Below, one piece after another: positions 1 through 8,897 of a DNA stretch of 64,000 nt. The notes under the pieces are model-generated. The model made no database searches. It saw only the letters and a program-made list of their open reading frames with translations, and had not been told where the DNA came from. Where the stretch lies: the NCBI GenBank assembly GCA_041494885.1, contig JBGQBO010000002.1, forward strand, positions 124,001 to 188,000. The letters run 5' to 3'. Within the stretch, counting starts at the first letter, position 1. The number at the start of each line of letters is the position of its first letter. Both the position numbers and the translations under genes were made by a program. This stretch comes from JAIQFV01 sp041494885 (GTDB lineage: Bacteria; Acidobacteriota; Terriglobia; JAIQFV01).

Positions 1-171
1 CTCGGTTTCAACCACCTGCGGCACAGCTATGCGGTGGGATTCACCATTCGGGCCGGAGGCTTTCCTCAAGCTTCGATTCTATTTGCCTGGGGGGGAGCCG
101 AGGGGAACCACACCACCGCTTACATCAACGCCAGCGCCCTTGGAGGGTCGCTCAGACCGTCATTGTATTAA
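1..171 (+). CDS. C-terminal end of an outer-membrane protein (partial)
   Basis: Only the last 56 codons are present, open from the first base and ending at TAA. The peptide alternates hydrophobic and polar residues, contains FAWGGAEGNH, and ends SLRPSLY. An aromatic final residue after alternating strands is the usual signature of a bacterial outer-membrane beta-barrel recognised by the Bam machinery. It resembles the end of surface-antigen (D15/BamA-like) proteins of Acidobacteria, but that is from memory and the family cannot be fixed from this fragment. A methionine-starting frame that overlaps it in another phase looks like a shadow. Confidence 0.5.
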   Translation, partial: LGFNHLRHSYAVGFTIRAGGFPQASILFAWGGAEGNHTTAYINASALGGSLRPSLY

Positions 172-254
172 TGGCGAATGGCCAACTTTGGGAGCCCCGG
201 TCCGCCTTGGCGGATTTTTATCGCGGGGGCATTTGGATGAGCCTGCCTTGGTAG

Positions 255-281
255 CCCCGGCGAGCGTCCTTCTCGCCGGGG
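255..281 (-). repeat. CCCCGGCGAG hairpin repeat, copy A (inverted)
   Basis: Arms CCCCGGCGAG and CTCGCCGGGG pair perfectly over 10 bp around a 7-base loop. The unit is the reverse complement of copy B and is preceded by TTGGTAG, matching the CCACCAA that follows copy B, so the two form a longer inverted repeat around about 185 bp. Confidence 0.85.
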
Positions 282-466
282 ACACTTATGCGAAGCGGGC
301 CTGGCAATACCGGTCCACCCTCGCTGATGCCTCTCGCAGCGACCTATTGTCATTTGAGTCGGGAATGCAAGCTGGCCTTTTGTGACTCGCAACAGCAGAG
401 GCGAAATAATCGAAATGTGACTCTCGGAGGAGACCACTCTCAATTCCGCCTGCCTCGCCCAAAAGC

Positions 467-493
467 CCCCGGCGAGAAGGACGCTCGCCGGGG
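467..493 (+). repeat. CCCCGGCGAG hairpin repeat, copy B
   Basis: A perfect 10-bp stem with loop AAGGACG, preceded by AAAAGC. The same leader and loop type occur in copy C near 4.06 kb, so this is a dispersed family rather than a chance palindrome. Confidence 0.85.
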
Positions 494-562
494 CCACCAA
501 AACATGGAACCGGGGAAAGTTCCTGAGATAATCACAGTCGACGTTCGTGATATGCTGTTTTG

Positions 563-1900
563 ATGAACCTCGATACGCGCGTTTGGAAGGGTGGAATCAT
601 TTTCGCTCTGCTAAGCGTATTCGCGGTGCCGTTTTTCGACGGCGGCACAGAGATCACCGCAGGCAAGGCCGCTGTCCCAACCTACTATAAGGACGTTCTC
701 CCCCTCCTTCAGCACCACTGCCAGAGCTGCCACCGTCCCGGCGAAATTGCGCCCTTTCCCCTGGTCACTTACAACGAAACGCGGCGCTGGGCCGATCTGA
801 TCCGGGAGGCGGTGCAACAGAAGAAAATGCCTCCCTGGTTTGCCGATCCGCACTTCGGTCGTTTCTCGAACGACCCTTCGCTCACGACGCAGGAGATCGA
901 GACCCTTTCATCTTGGGCGCTCGCCAATGCCCCTTCCGGCAACGCAGGTGATGCCCCCCCGCCGCCGCACTGGGCCGAGGGGTGGAACATTCCTCGGCCG
1001 GATCTCGTGATCAAGATGCCCAAACCCGTCACGCTCCCCGCTCGTGGCGACGTCGAGTATACCTACGAAATTGTGCCTACCGGTTTCAAAGAGGACAAAT
1101 GGGTGCAGAAGTCAGAGGTCCGGCCTTCCAGCCGCGAGCATGTCCATCATGCCGTGGTGTACATCCGCCCGCCCGACTCCCGATGGCTGAAAGAAGCGCC
1201 GGTCGGCACTCCGTTCACGGCTTCGAGTATGGCCGACGAAACACTTCGGCACGACGCACACTCGACCACCAGTGATATGTTGCTGGTGTATGCGCCCGGC
1301 AGTTCGCCTGATCTCTGGCCTGACGGCATGGCCAAATTCGTCCCGGCCGGCTCTGACCTGGTGTTCCAGATGCACTACACGACGAACGGCCATGCGGCGC
1401 GCGATCAAACCTCGGTGGGGATGGTCTTTGCCAAGGAGATGCCCAAACAGCGCGTGATCACGTTGCAGTTGACCAACAGCAGCTTCGTGATTCCACCGGG
1501 TGTGGACAACTATCGCGTGGAAGTGCATGGCACCTTGCCGAACGACGCCACCCTGCTCAGTTTTTTCCCGCACATGCATCTGCGCGGTAAACGATTTGAG
1601 TACAATATTATTCAACCGGACGGCACCATTGTTGAGACGTTGCTGCGGGTCAACTACGATTTCTACTGGCAGCTGAGCTACCGGTTGGCAGATCCGCGAT
1701 TTCTAAAGGCAGGGACGGAGCTTCAAGCCGTCGCCTGGTATGACAACTCGCGCCGCAATCCGCATAACCCCGACCCCGACAGCTCCGTCCGATGGGGGGA
1801 TCAAACCTATGAAGAGATGATGGTCGGCTTTTTTGACATCGCCGTGCCGGCTAACCTCGATAAATGGCAGTACTTCATCCGCCATCCCAGTGGGGAATAA
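563..1900 (+). CDS. Cytochrome c-like / copper type II monooxygenase-like fusion protein
   Basis: A 445-residue exported protein. An N-terminal hydrophobic segment (residues 9-25) is followed by a single haem c site CQSCH (53-57) and MPPW (89-92), as in small c-type cytochromes that use a distal Met. The second half carries histidine clusters typical of copper type II ascorbate-dependent monooxygenases (peptidylglycine hydroxylating type): HVHH (193-196), QMHY (269-272), HMHL (337-340) and a late EEMMVGFFD. This suggests periplasmic electron delivery from the haem domain to a two-copper oxidase domain; the substrate is unknown. The ATG at 563 is preferred; an in-frame TTG lies one codon earlier. 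No strong ribosome site is visible. It stands alone, with a divergent unknown downstream. Confidence 0.75.
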   Translation: MNLDTRVWKGGIIFALLSVFAVPFFDGGTEITAGKAAVPTYYKDVLPLLQHHCQSCHRPGEIAPFPLVTYNETRRWADLIREAVQQKKMPPWFADPHFGRFSNDPSLTTQEIETLSSWALANAPSGNAGDAPPPPHWAEGWNIPRPDLVIKMPKPVTLPARGDVEYTYEIVPTGFKEDKWVQKSEVRPSSREHVHHAVVYIRPPDSRWLKEAPVGTPFTASSMADETLRHDAHSTTSDMLLVYAPGSSPDLWPDGMAKFVPAGSDLVFQMHYTTNGHAARDQTSVGMVFAKEMPKQRVITLQLTNSSFVIPPGVDNYRVEVHGTLPNDATLLSFFPHMHLRGKRFEYNIIQPDGTIVETLLRVNYDFYWQLSYRLADPRFLKAGTELQAVAWYDNSRRNPHNPDPDSSVRWGDQTYEEMMVGFFDIAVPANLDKWQYFIRHPSGE

Positions 1901-2001
1901 AGATCCTAAGCGCGGGGACTTCAGAAGCCTTGAATTGGAGGATGCTCCACCAGGCCCTATCGCACACATCGCAAAAAGCACGATGTGTGCGCCACCCCAA
2001 G

Positions 2002-2958
2002 CTAATTGTTTTTCTCCACCACCGCGACGATGACGATCTCGTAGGGAAGGCCCCAGGTTAGGATCTCGGATTTTTGCTTCCCATGGCTGGCCCGGTAGGA
2101 GACGAGGGCCAGGTCGATCCTGGGGATTCCGATGACATGCAGCCTGTCTCCCGGCTTCAATTTGTGGACTGCATCATAGGGAGTGGTGTCCTTCACGAAC
2201 ACCATGCGCCGGTGCTGCACCAGCGTCTCCTCGCCGAGATCGAGGACCGAAGCGAAAACGAAGCTGCCATCCACCTTGTCGACGGGCGTCTCCAACATTT
2301 CCATGATGAACTCAACGTAGTTGTATCCCAGTCCGCGCGTCACCATCCGGGTGGTCGTGGTTCCCGGCACAATCGTGAACGCCATGTTCTCATATCGATC
2401 AAATGCATCCTTGGCGTCCTTGTACTGGAATCCATCGATCGGCTTGAAAGAGGAGGTGGTTGAGATGTCCTGCAGTTTCGTAAGGGGATGGATTTCAAAG
2501 ACGTGAGGAGGATTCGTGGTCAGAAAGGGCGTCAACGGATTTCCCTGGACCTGACCGAAGTTCCCGGCATGTTCACACCACAGCCGCCAGACCCCCGTCA
2601 CCGGGATCGTTTTTCCTGAACCCTCCACCTGGTGCACCAGATTGACCGCATCCGTCTCATCCTTGGCATTCATGATCTCCGCGACCACTGGAAGGCCGAT
2701 CTCCACCCCTCTCCCGGCCACGTGCATGTCGCCGTCTTGACTGGCCGGGTTCGGATGCGCATGCGCCTTGTCTACTGTGTAGGTCGCATCGATGGTCGCC
2801 CTGTCCTTGAACTTCTCAATGAAAGAGTTCTTGAGCGTGATCTCAATTTGGGCAAAAGAAAGCGCAGGGATGAACAGAAGCAAGAGAATCCACCCTGACC
2901 ATTGAACTCTCCTGCCGAACCCAGTCGCTAAATTGGAATACGCGTTTTTCTGTTTCAT
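2002..2958 (-). CDS. Secreted protein of unknown function
   Basis: 318 residues with a signal peptide (hydrophobic ILLLLFIPALSF, then AQ at the likely cleavage site). The start at 2958 is supported by GGAGG six bases upstream; a longer frame reaching 3009 lacks this. No catalytic motif stands out. It contains a His-rich patch (KAHAHPNP) and one Trp/Cys patch (WRLWCEHAG). The C-terminal third is rich in beta-type residues, suggesting a periplasmic or extracellular domain. I do not recognise the family. It converges with the copper protein gene, with about 100 bp between the two stops. Confidence 0.7.
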   Translation of the reverse strand: MKQKNAYSNLATGFGRRVQWSGWILLLLFIPALSFAQIEITLKNSFIEKFKDRATIDATYTVDKAHAHPNPASQDGDMHVAGRGVEIGLPVVAEIMNAKDETDAVNLVHQVEGSGKTIPVTGVWRLWCEHAGNFGQVQGNPLTPFLTTNPPHVFEIHPLTKLQDISTTSSFKPIDGFQYKDAKDAFDRYENMAFTIVPGTTTTRMVTRGLGYNYVEFIMEMLETPVDKVDGSFVFASVLDLGEETLVQHRRMVFVKDTTPYDAVHKLKPGDRLHVIGIPRIDLALVSYRASHGKQKSEILTWGLPYEIVIVAVVEKNN

Positions 2959-3146
2959 GATTTTCCTCCATGAAAGTGTCGATGCCAACAAATTGGCTAA
3001 ATTAGCCATTCTCCCCGGTATCAGGGCCTACAGGGATGATCTCCAGCAGGCATAGTTATCCGGGATGCTGATTCAAACAAAAATCAGTTTGGGAACGCCC
3101 CCCCGAGTCGGCTGGCGCCCGGTTAGAGGGGGAGTATCGCGCCTCA

Positions 3147-3938
3147 TCACTGGCGTTGTTTGAGCTTGCGGCCGATCAAGGCCACGGTTTTCTGGTTAAA
3201 GAAGAGTTCACCGTTCATTCGAAAGGGCCGCGTTCCGCTCAGGTCCTGGGCCAGGTCCGCCTCGATCAATTTTCTGACCTCGTCGGCTATGACGGGGGGC
3301 GTTTGCGAGTTTGCCAGCCAGCGTTCCACTGCGGGCGTGAGCTGATCCGTGTACACCTTCAGGATCTCCAAGCCACTGGCGGTAAACATGGCGGCCAGTT
3401 CACTTATTGGCCGTGCCCTGACATGAGAGGGATCACGCAATTTTTCAAACGCGTTCTGATACTCCGCTCTCAGGGGATGTTCACTGACGGTCAAATCTTC
3501 GATGGCAACAACGCCATCCTTTCGGCACACCCGAGTCATTTCCCTCAAAGTGAGTTCGGGCACTTCAAAATGATGAAAGGCCAGGCGGCAGACGACAACG
3601 TCGAATTCACCCTCCCGAAAAGGGAGTTGGTCCGCATCCGCCAGCCTGAACGAGACGTTATTGAGGCCCCGGGCACGGCGAGTCTCTTCTGCTATCGCCA
3701 AGGGCGCCTCGGTCAGATCGACGCCGATGACTTCGCGGCAATGCTCTGCAAAGGTCATCGCCACATAGCCCGGCCCGGTGGCGATTTCGAGCACTCGGGA
3801 GCTGGGGTCTGGGTTGACCGCATCCACCAGGCGCTCGAGCCTCCCGGGATCATGGATGTTCGTATTCGAAGCATACGCCCGCGCCTGCTTGGTAAATTCT
3901 TCGCGGAGTATTTGTTTATGAGTCGTAGGGTCGGTCAT
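3147..3938 (-). CDS. Class I SAM-dependent methyltransferase
   Basis: 263 residues of the UbiE/COQ5-like Methyltransf_11 type. Motif I is VLEIATGPGYVA (49-60), the acidic strand-2 end is VIGVDLTE, motif II region is DADQLPFREGEFDVVVCRLAFHH split across strands 4 and 5, and the post-motif region is EMTRVCRKDGVVAIED. The start is set at the Met before TDPTTHKQ; an upstream in-frame Met adds 32 residues that fit no fold. Such proteins methylate quinones or small molecules, and the substrate cannot be read from sequence. No operon partner is evident. Confidence 0.85.
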   Translation of the reverse strand: MTDPTTHKQILREEFTKQARAYASNTNIHDPGRLERLVDAVNPDPSSRVLEIATGPGYVAMTFAEHCREVIGVDLTEAPLAIAEETRRARGLNNVSFRLADADQLPFREGEFDVVVCRLAFHHFEVPELTLREMTRVCRKDGVVAIEDLTVSEHPLRAEYQNAFEKLRDPSHVRARPISELAAMFTASGLEILKVYTDQLTPAVERWLANSQTPPVIADEVRKLIEADLAQDLSGTRPFRMNGELFFNQKTVALIGRKLKQRQ

Positions 3939-4290
3939 TTTCTTCAGGTGCGCTCCACTTGTTGGAACTCTGGCATGGGTGGCCCTGGTCCGCCGAGCCG
4001 TCCACCATTGCTTCCGGCAGATCACCGGGAGCATTTGTCAGCATTCACGCAAAAGCCCCCGGTGAGAAAAACGCTCACCGGGACGACTAAAACTTAAGTC
4101 TTCATAGATCACATTGATTTCACTAGTGCCAAGAAAACAAAAGGTGTTCACGAGAAAGCCAGGAAACGAGGGGGTGGACAATCGAACCGGGTCCTCTCCT
4201 GGAGGCGTGATCTTCTTTCGGTCAGGGACTTTCGCCTTCCGGATTCCTAACTTCCTAATTCAATGAAATTTTTGTATTACCCTTTTATCG
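3939..4290. other. Intergenic region with hairpin copy C
   Basis: Contains the third copy of the dispersed hairpin (4057-4083). The remainder, up to the end of the ABC importer operon, shows no gene. Confidence 0.6.
4057..4083 (+). repeat. Hairpin repeat, copy C, with compensatory change
   Basis: Same leader (AAAAGC) and similar 7-base loop as copy B, but the arms read CCCCGGTGAG and CTCACCGGGA. The C-to-T change on the left arm is matched by G-to-A on the right arm, so the pair is kept; only the outermost pair is lost. Confidence 0.8.
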
Positions 4291-5025
4291 TCAAGTACTC
4301 CCCAAATACGCTTCCTGGACATAAGTATTGGTGAGCAGGTCCTCGCTCGGGCCCTCCAGCGTGATTCGACCCGTCTCCATGAGGTACGCGTACTGCGAAA
4401 TTCGCAACGCGTAGTTCACGTTCTGCGCCACCATCAGGATGGTGACTCCTTCCCGGCTGATGTTGCGCACAATTCCGAAGATCTCGTCGACGATCTTGGG
4501 CGCAAGCCCCAGAGAAGGCTCGTCAAGCATCAGCAGCTCCGGTTCGGCCATGAGTCCTCGCCCGATGGCGCACATCTGCTGTTCCCCTCCCGAGAGTGTC
4601 CCGGCCAGTTGCGTGCGGCGTTCCTTCAGTCGAGGGAACATATCATACACCCGCGAGAGATTGGCCCCGGCCGCATGCCTCAGGGTCGAGGGGAATGCCC
4701 CCATCAGGAGATTGTCTTCAACGGTCATCTTGGGCCAGAGTTGCCGGCCCTCAGGAACCAGGGTGATGTGCCGCTTGACTCGCTCGTGGGGGGGATGCCG
4801 GGAGACGTCTTCCTGTTTGAAAATAATTTGGCCGCGGTTGACTTTCAACACGCCCAGGATGGTGTTGAGTGTTGTACTCTTCCCGGCGCCATTGGATCCA
4901 ATGATGGAAACCACCTGCCCTTTGGAGACGGACAGGGAGACACCCCAGAGAACTTGCACGGAACCGTAGGAAACCTCCAGGTTCTGAACCCGGAGAAGAA
5001 TGGACGGCAAGGAGGTGCTGGTCAA
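4291..5025 (-). CDS. livF: Branched-chain amino-acid type ABC importer, ATP-binding protein LivF
   Basis: 244 residues, the usual LivF length. Walker A GSNGAGKST (43-51), signature LSGGEQQM (144-151), Walker B LLMLDEPSLGLAP (164-176). It forms the cytoplasmic ATPase pair with the LivG homologue next to it. Its ATG overlaps the stop of livG by four bases, so the two are probably translationally coupled. It is the last gene of the five-gene minus-strand operon. Confidence 0.93.
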   Translation of the reverse strand: MTSTSLPSILLRVQNLEVSYGSVQVLWGVSLSVSKGQVVSIIGSNGAGKSTTLNTILGVLKVNRGQIIFKQEDVSRHPPHERVKRHITLVPEGRQLWPKMTVEDNLLMGAFPSTLRHAAGANLSRVYDMFPRLKERRTQLAGTLSGGEQQMCAIGRGLMAEPELLMLDEPSLGLAPKIVDEIFGIVRNISREGVTILMVAQNVNYALRISQYAYLMETGRITLEGPSEDLLTNTYVQEAYLGST

Positions 5026-5786
5026 TCTTCCTTCCTTTTCGCGGGCGGATGGCCCAAATAGGCTTCAATCACCGCCGGATCCTGCTGGATGTGGTCCGGC
5101 GCACCTTCCGACAGCTTTCTTCCGTAGTTAAGAACCAGGATCCGGTCGCAAACGGCTGTGATCGCTTTGACATCATGCTCCACGTACATGACGGTCGTGC
5201 CTTCATCGCGGATGCGGCGCAGCAAATCGAGCATGGCAGCGGTCTCAACGTGCGTCAGTCCACCGCAGATTTCATCGCACAACAGAAGATCGGGGCTGGT
5301 GGCCATGGCGCGCGCGATTTCAAGCTTCTTCTGAAGCCCCACGGACAAGATGGATGCTGGTTTGTGAGCGACGTTGTCCAGATCAAATCCGGTGAGGATG
5401 TCCATGGCATGTGCCTCTGCCTCTGCATCATTGGCCACTTTCTTCCGGCCGAAGTGAGACGCCAGTTTCACATTCTCCAGGACGGTCATCTCACGAAAGG
5501 GCCGAACGATTTGGTGCGTTCGGGCGATGCCGGCCCGGACAAGGCGGAAAGGTTTCAGTGCAGTGATGTCGCGGCCGCGGTTGCGTACCGTTCCTGAGCT
5601 GGGCTTCGTGGCGCCGGCGATGATGCTGAACAAAGTCGTCTTTCCCGCGCCGTTCGGTCCAATGAAGCCAAAGATTTGGCCCTCGCGGACCTCAAAGCTC
5701 ACGTCCTTAACCGCGGCGAGGCCTCCAAAATATTTCGTCAGCTTCTCCACCTCCAGGATTGGAGGTCTTGTCTCTGCGTCTGGCAT
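5022..5786 (-). CDS. livG: Branched-chain amino-acid type ABC importer, ATP-binding protein LivG
   Basis: 254 residues. Walker A GPNGAGKTT (43-51) is normal. The helical signature is unusual, LSVGLQKKLEIARAM rather than LSGGQ/LPYGDQ, and the Walker B segment reads LLLCDEICGGL instead of LLLDEPAAGL; the catalytic Asp-Glu is kept. The start at 5786 follows AGGAGAC by five bases. It overlaps the 3' end of livM by 80 nt, which is long for this gene pair. Confidence 0.9.
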   Translation of the reverse strand: MPDAETRPPILEVEKLTKYFGGLAAVKDVSFEVREGQIFGFIGPNGAGKTTLFSIIAGATKPSSGTVRNRGRDITALKPFRLVRAGIARTHQIVRPFREMTVLENVKLASHFGRKKVANDAEAEAHAMDILTGFDLDNVAHKPASILSVGLQKKLEIARAMATSPDLLLCDEICGGLTHVETAAMLDLLRRIRDEGTTVMYVEHDVKAITAVCDRILVLNYGRKLSEGAPDHIQQDPAVIEAYLGHPPAKRKED

Positions 5787-6738
5787 GAAGTCTCCTATAC
5801 AATCTGCGAAAAGCTCCAAGAATCCCGCCCGGCTCAACGAGAATAATCAGAATTAGCAACGCGCCATAAATCAGAAGATGAATCTCGGGGAAGGAAGCAA
5901 TGATCTGCTCCTCCACGATCCCAAAGACCACCCCGCCCAAAACAGGTCCCCAGACCGTTGCGATGCCGCCGATAACCGGCATCAGGAGGATGTGCACGCT
6001 GGTCTGAAATCCGAATACACCCTGCGGATGGATGAATGCCGCGTATCGGGCGAAGACTCCACCGACCATGCCGGTCAACGCGGCGGCGAGGGCATGCGCT
6101 TCAAGCTTGTAGGCGTAAGGGTTTACGCCAAGGCCCGCCGCGGCATCCTCGTCCTGACGAATGGCATTCAGTCCCAGTCCAAATTTAGTGCGCGAAATAA
6201 GTATTGAGGAGGCGACGGCAATGGAGGCCAACACCAGGGCTGTGTAGTAGTGCTCCAGTTGCAGGAAAGGCCGGTGCTCCACAATGCGGTAGCCGCTCGC
6301 GCCCCCAGTGAAACTCAAATTCGTCATGACCACCCGGACGGCCTCACTGATTCCGATGGTGGCGATGGCGAAGTAAGGTCCTCTAAGCCGGAAGGTGGGC
6401 AGCCCGACAATCAAAGAAGCCGCCGCCGCGGTCACCGAGGAAATCAGAAACGCGAGGAACGGGTTCAAGCCGGCATTCATCGCCAAGGCGGTGGTGTACG
6501 CTCCAATCCCGTAGAAGACTGCAAACCCAAACGAGATCTGACCGGCGAATCCTCCCAATATATTCCAGGCGACGCTGGTGGTCACCCAAAGAAAAGTAAG
6601 AAAAAGCAGCCGGATGACGTTCGGGCTTGAAACCAGCCAGGGCATCATCGCCAGGCCGGCGAGAAGTATCGACAGGAGAGCGAATCTCCGCCATTGGACC
6701 AACCCCCGGATGGATAAGGTTCGTTGTGAAACCCTCAT
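5707..6738 (-). CDS. livM: Branched-chain amino-acid type ABC importer, permease LivM
   Basis: 343 residues with about eight to nine hydrophobic segments and the LivM loop GGFAGQISFG. The permease core ends near VEPGGILGAFRRLYRR; the last 30 or so residues are basic and polar and overlap livG in another frame. The ATG overlaps the livH stop by four bases (ATGA). The open frame continues upstream over livH, but that part is a shadow, so the start is placed at MRVSQRTLS. Confidence 0.9.
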   Translation of the reverse strand: MRVSQRTLSIRGLVQWRRFALLSILLAGLAMMPWLVSSPNVIRLLFLTFLWVTTSVAWNILGGFAGQISFGFAVFYGIGAYTTALAMNAGLNPFLAFLISSVTAAAASLIVGLPTFRLRGPYFAIATIGISEAVRVVMTNLSFTGGASGYRIVEHRPFLQLEHYYTALVLASIAVASSILISRTKFGLGLNAIRQDEDAAAGLGVNPYAYKLEAHALAAALTGMVGGVFARYAAFIHPQGVFGFQTSVHILLMPVIGGIATVWGPVLGGVVFGIVEEQIIASFPEIHLLIYGALLILIILVEPGGILGAFRRLYRRLHARRRDKTSNPGGGEADEIFWRPRRG

Positions 6739-7628
6739 GCGAGCCGACGCACCTTGGCCGTGAGCGAAGCCATGCCACCCGGCAGGAAGATAAGAACCAT
6801 CACCAGGAGCCCGTACGAAATGGCGAGCTGATACCCGGCGGGAACGAATAGAATGCCAAATGTTTCCACGAACGCTAGGACAAATGCCCCGATGGCAACT
6901 CCCGAGACGGATTCCAACCCTCCCAGGACGATGATGACAAAAGCGCGAATCAGAAAGGGGCGGCCGAAATCGGGATTGAACGAATAGAGACTGGCCAGCA
7001 GGGCGCCGGCCAGCCCGGCAAATCCGATCCCCAGACCAAAAGTGATGCTCGCGGTTTTCTTGTCGTCCACCCCGACAATCTGTCCCGCATAGCGATTCTG
7101 AATGAGCGCCCTCACCGACCTCCCGAACCAGGTATGATTCAGGATGAGCTGTAATGCCACCATGCACGCCACAGCCGCTCCGAACACCACGAGACGCACG
7201 CTGGAAATGGTGATGCCGCCGAACCGGAGGATGGACAGGGTGTGGGGAGTAAAAATGGAGCGGTCCGAATTTCCCCAGATGAGGTATCCCAGATTTTGCA
7301 ACACGAGCCACAAGCCAAACATCAACAGCAGGGAGGCGAGGGTCGGCTGGTCCGAGGTGGGCAGCCACCGCACCAAAAGCCAGTGGATCGCCCTGCCGAT
7401 CGCAAACATGACGGGAAAGACAATAAGCGCTGCAAGGATCGGGTCGATGTGAAGCCGCTCAAAAAGCTCGAGCGCGAGATATGCGCCCATCATCATAAAT
7501 CCGGCATGGGCGAGGTTGACGATTTTCATGACGCCGTAAATGACCGTCATACCGACCGACATCACCGCATAGATTCCAGCCAGCAGCAGGGCTGAAACCA
7601 ACAGGTTTACGATTTCGATCAGGGTCAT
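6735..7628 (-). CDS. livH: Branched-chain amino-acid type ABC importer, permease LivH
   Basis: 297 residues, all-helical membrane protein of the LivH type: N-terminal LLAGIYAVMSVGMTVIYGV, then NLAHAGFMMMGAY and a C-terminal FLPGGMASL. With LivM it makes the inner-membrane channel for amino acids, urea, amides or similar small solutes. It lies 15 bases downstream of the binding-protein gene. Confidence 0.92.
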   Translation of the reverse strand: MTLIEIVNLLVSALLLAGIYAVMSVGMTVIYGVMKIVNLAHAGFMMMGAYLALELFERLHIDPILAALIVFPVMFAIGRAIHWLLVRWLPTSDQPTLASLLLMFGLWLVLQNLGYLIWGNSDRSIFTPHTLSILRFGGITISSVRLVVFGAAVACMVALQLILNHTWFGRSVRALIQNRYAGQIVGVDDKKTASITFGLGIGFAGLAGALLASLYSFNPDFGRPFLIRAFVIIVLGGLESVSGVAIGAFVLAFVETFGILFVPAGYQLAISYGLLVMVLIFLPGGMASLTAKVRRLA

Positions 7629-7643
7629 CAGGAGTCTTGGTGA

Positions 7644-8897
7644 CTAGTGTTTCGGAGTCGGCGCGATCGATTCGCCGGTCGCCGCGTCCTTGGGAAACAC
7701 GATGTCAACTTTTCCACCCGGCTTGTTTTGCACAATGACAAAGGGGGTGTTGATCTGTCCGTTCGGCTGAAACTTCAGCACCTGTCCCGGAAGCAGGGAA
7801 TCGTTGAGCTGCACCTGTCTCAAAGCGTCCCTGATCGCAGTCTTATTCAGGGTCCCGGCATTCTGAATCGCCGTCGCCAGGGCGCGCATCGCGTCGTATG
7901 CGGTGGCCGGGTACCAGGAGTCAGGTTCGTGGCCCGTGAAGGCTTTGTAGTCCTCGTTAAATTTCTTGACTTGCGGATAAGGGAGGCTTCGAGACCACCA
8001 GATGCCGGCAAAAATATGATCAACGCCGTCCCCGAGGGCCTTGCGCGCGTCCGACTCGGGACCCCGGGCGCCGTAACTGATCATCTGATGATGCATGCCG
8101 TTCTGCAGATACTGCCGGTGCATGGTGATGAAATCCTGAAGGTGCGCGTCGGCCAGAAAAATATCGGCGTTGGCACTCTTCACTTTTTGAAGCAGGCCGG
8201 AGAAATCGGGTGAGCCGAGATCAAAGTTTTCGCTGAAGACCACTACGAAGTACCCGGGATGTTGCCGAATCCATTCCTTGATTCCATTGCCATAGTCCAC
8301 ACCGTGGTCGGTGTTTTCAAGGGCGAGGGCAAGCTTCAACCCCTTGCTCAATTTCCCCTGATCCACCAGCGAGCCCAGATACTCGGCTGTCGTTGAGCCC
8401 AGAAGATTGGTGGGACTCAAAGTGCCGAAGGCGAACTGGTAACCATGGTTGAAGATGGTGCTCGCGGCGGCGCCGGTCGTAATCCAGGGAACCTGGTAGC
8501 GGTCCGGCATCACTGACTCGGCCTCTCCCAGCGCTGTGGAGTAAGCCCCCACCACAGCAACCACTTTGTCGGAACTCATGGCACGCTCCGCGAAAGAGGC
8601 CGACTTCGCTTGATCCGAGCTGTCATCGTAAAATACCTCCCGGATGGGCAGCTTCTTATCAAGGTCTTTGACCAGGATCCCCCCGCTCTGGTTGATTTGC
8701 TTGATGGCAAGCTCAATCCCTTCCCGCTGGTACTGTCCCGGCTTGGCTTCACGGCCGGTGATCGGGAGGACGACTCCGATGGGAATGGAGTCGTTGGAAG
8801 CGTTCTTGGTTCGACTGCAGGCTGTGAAGAAGGAAATGGTCAGCGCCGCACACACGGCGAAAACCATGCCCCGCCCCACTCGACGAGTTGGTTGCAT
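7644..8897 (-). CDS. ABC importer substrate-binding lipoprotein (Peripla_BP_6 family)
   Basis: 417 residues. The N-terminus is a lipoprotein signal with lipobox FTAC (Cys27), so the mature protein is likely lipid-anchored. The mature part begins IPIGVVLPITGREAKPGQ, typical of Leu/Ile/Val/amide-binding proteins (type I periplasmic fold), and runs to the usual length. AGGAGGT sits four to five bases before the ATG. As first gene of the operon it probably sets the specificity, which could be an amino acid, amide, urea or aromatic compound; the sequence does not decide. Confidence 0.9.
   Translation of the reverse strand: MQPTRRVGRGMVFAVCAALTISFFTACSRTKNASNDSIPIGVVLPITGREAKPGQYQREGIELAIKQINQSGGILVKDLDKKLPIREVFYDDSSDQAKSASFAERAMSSDKVVAVVGAYSTALGEAESVMPDRYQVPWITTGAAASTIFNHGYQFAFGTLSPTNLLGSTTAEYLGSLVDQGKLSKGLKLALALENTDHGVDYGNGIKEWIRQHPGYFVVVFSENFDLGSPDFSGLLQKVKSANADIFLADAHLQDFITMHRQYLQNGMHHQMISYGARGPESDARKALGDGVDHIFAGIWWSRSLPYPQVKKFNEDYKAFTGHEPDSWYPATAYDAMRALATAIQNAGTLNKTAIRDALRQVQLNDSLLPGQVLKFQPNGQINTPFVIVQNKPGGKVDIVFPKDAATGESIAPTPKH

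Larger units (their letters stand above)
172..562. other. Intergenic region with two inverted hairpins
   Basis: No convincing gene. It holds a short palindrome TCCGCCTTGGCGGA followed by a T-run (about 201-220), which could serve as a weak terminator for the preceding gene, and two copies of a long GC-rich hairpin in opposite orientation (255-281 and 467-493). Frames with start codons here are generated by the repeats and show no protein features. Confidence 0.6.

Noticed and set aside
3156..4097. 313-codon plus frame opposite the methyltransferase
   Set aside because: No protein features; the minus strand shows clear methyltransferase motifs.
4160..4200. Possible tRNA-like T-arm (ATCGAACC)
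   Set aside because: No cloverleaf could be drawn around it.
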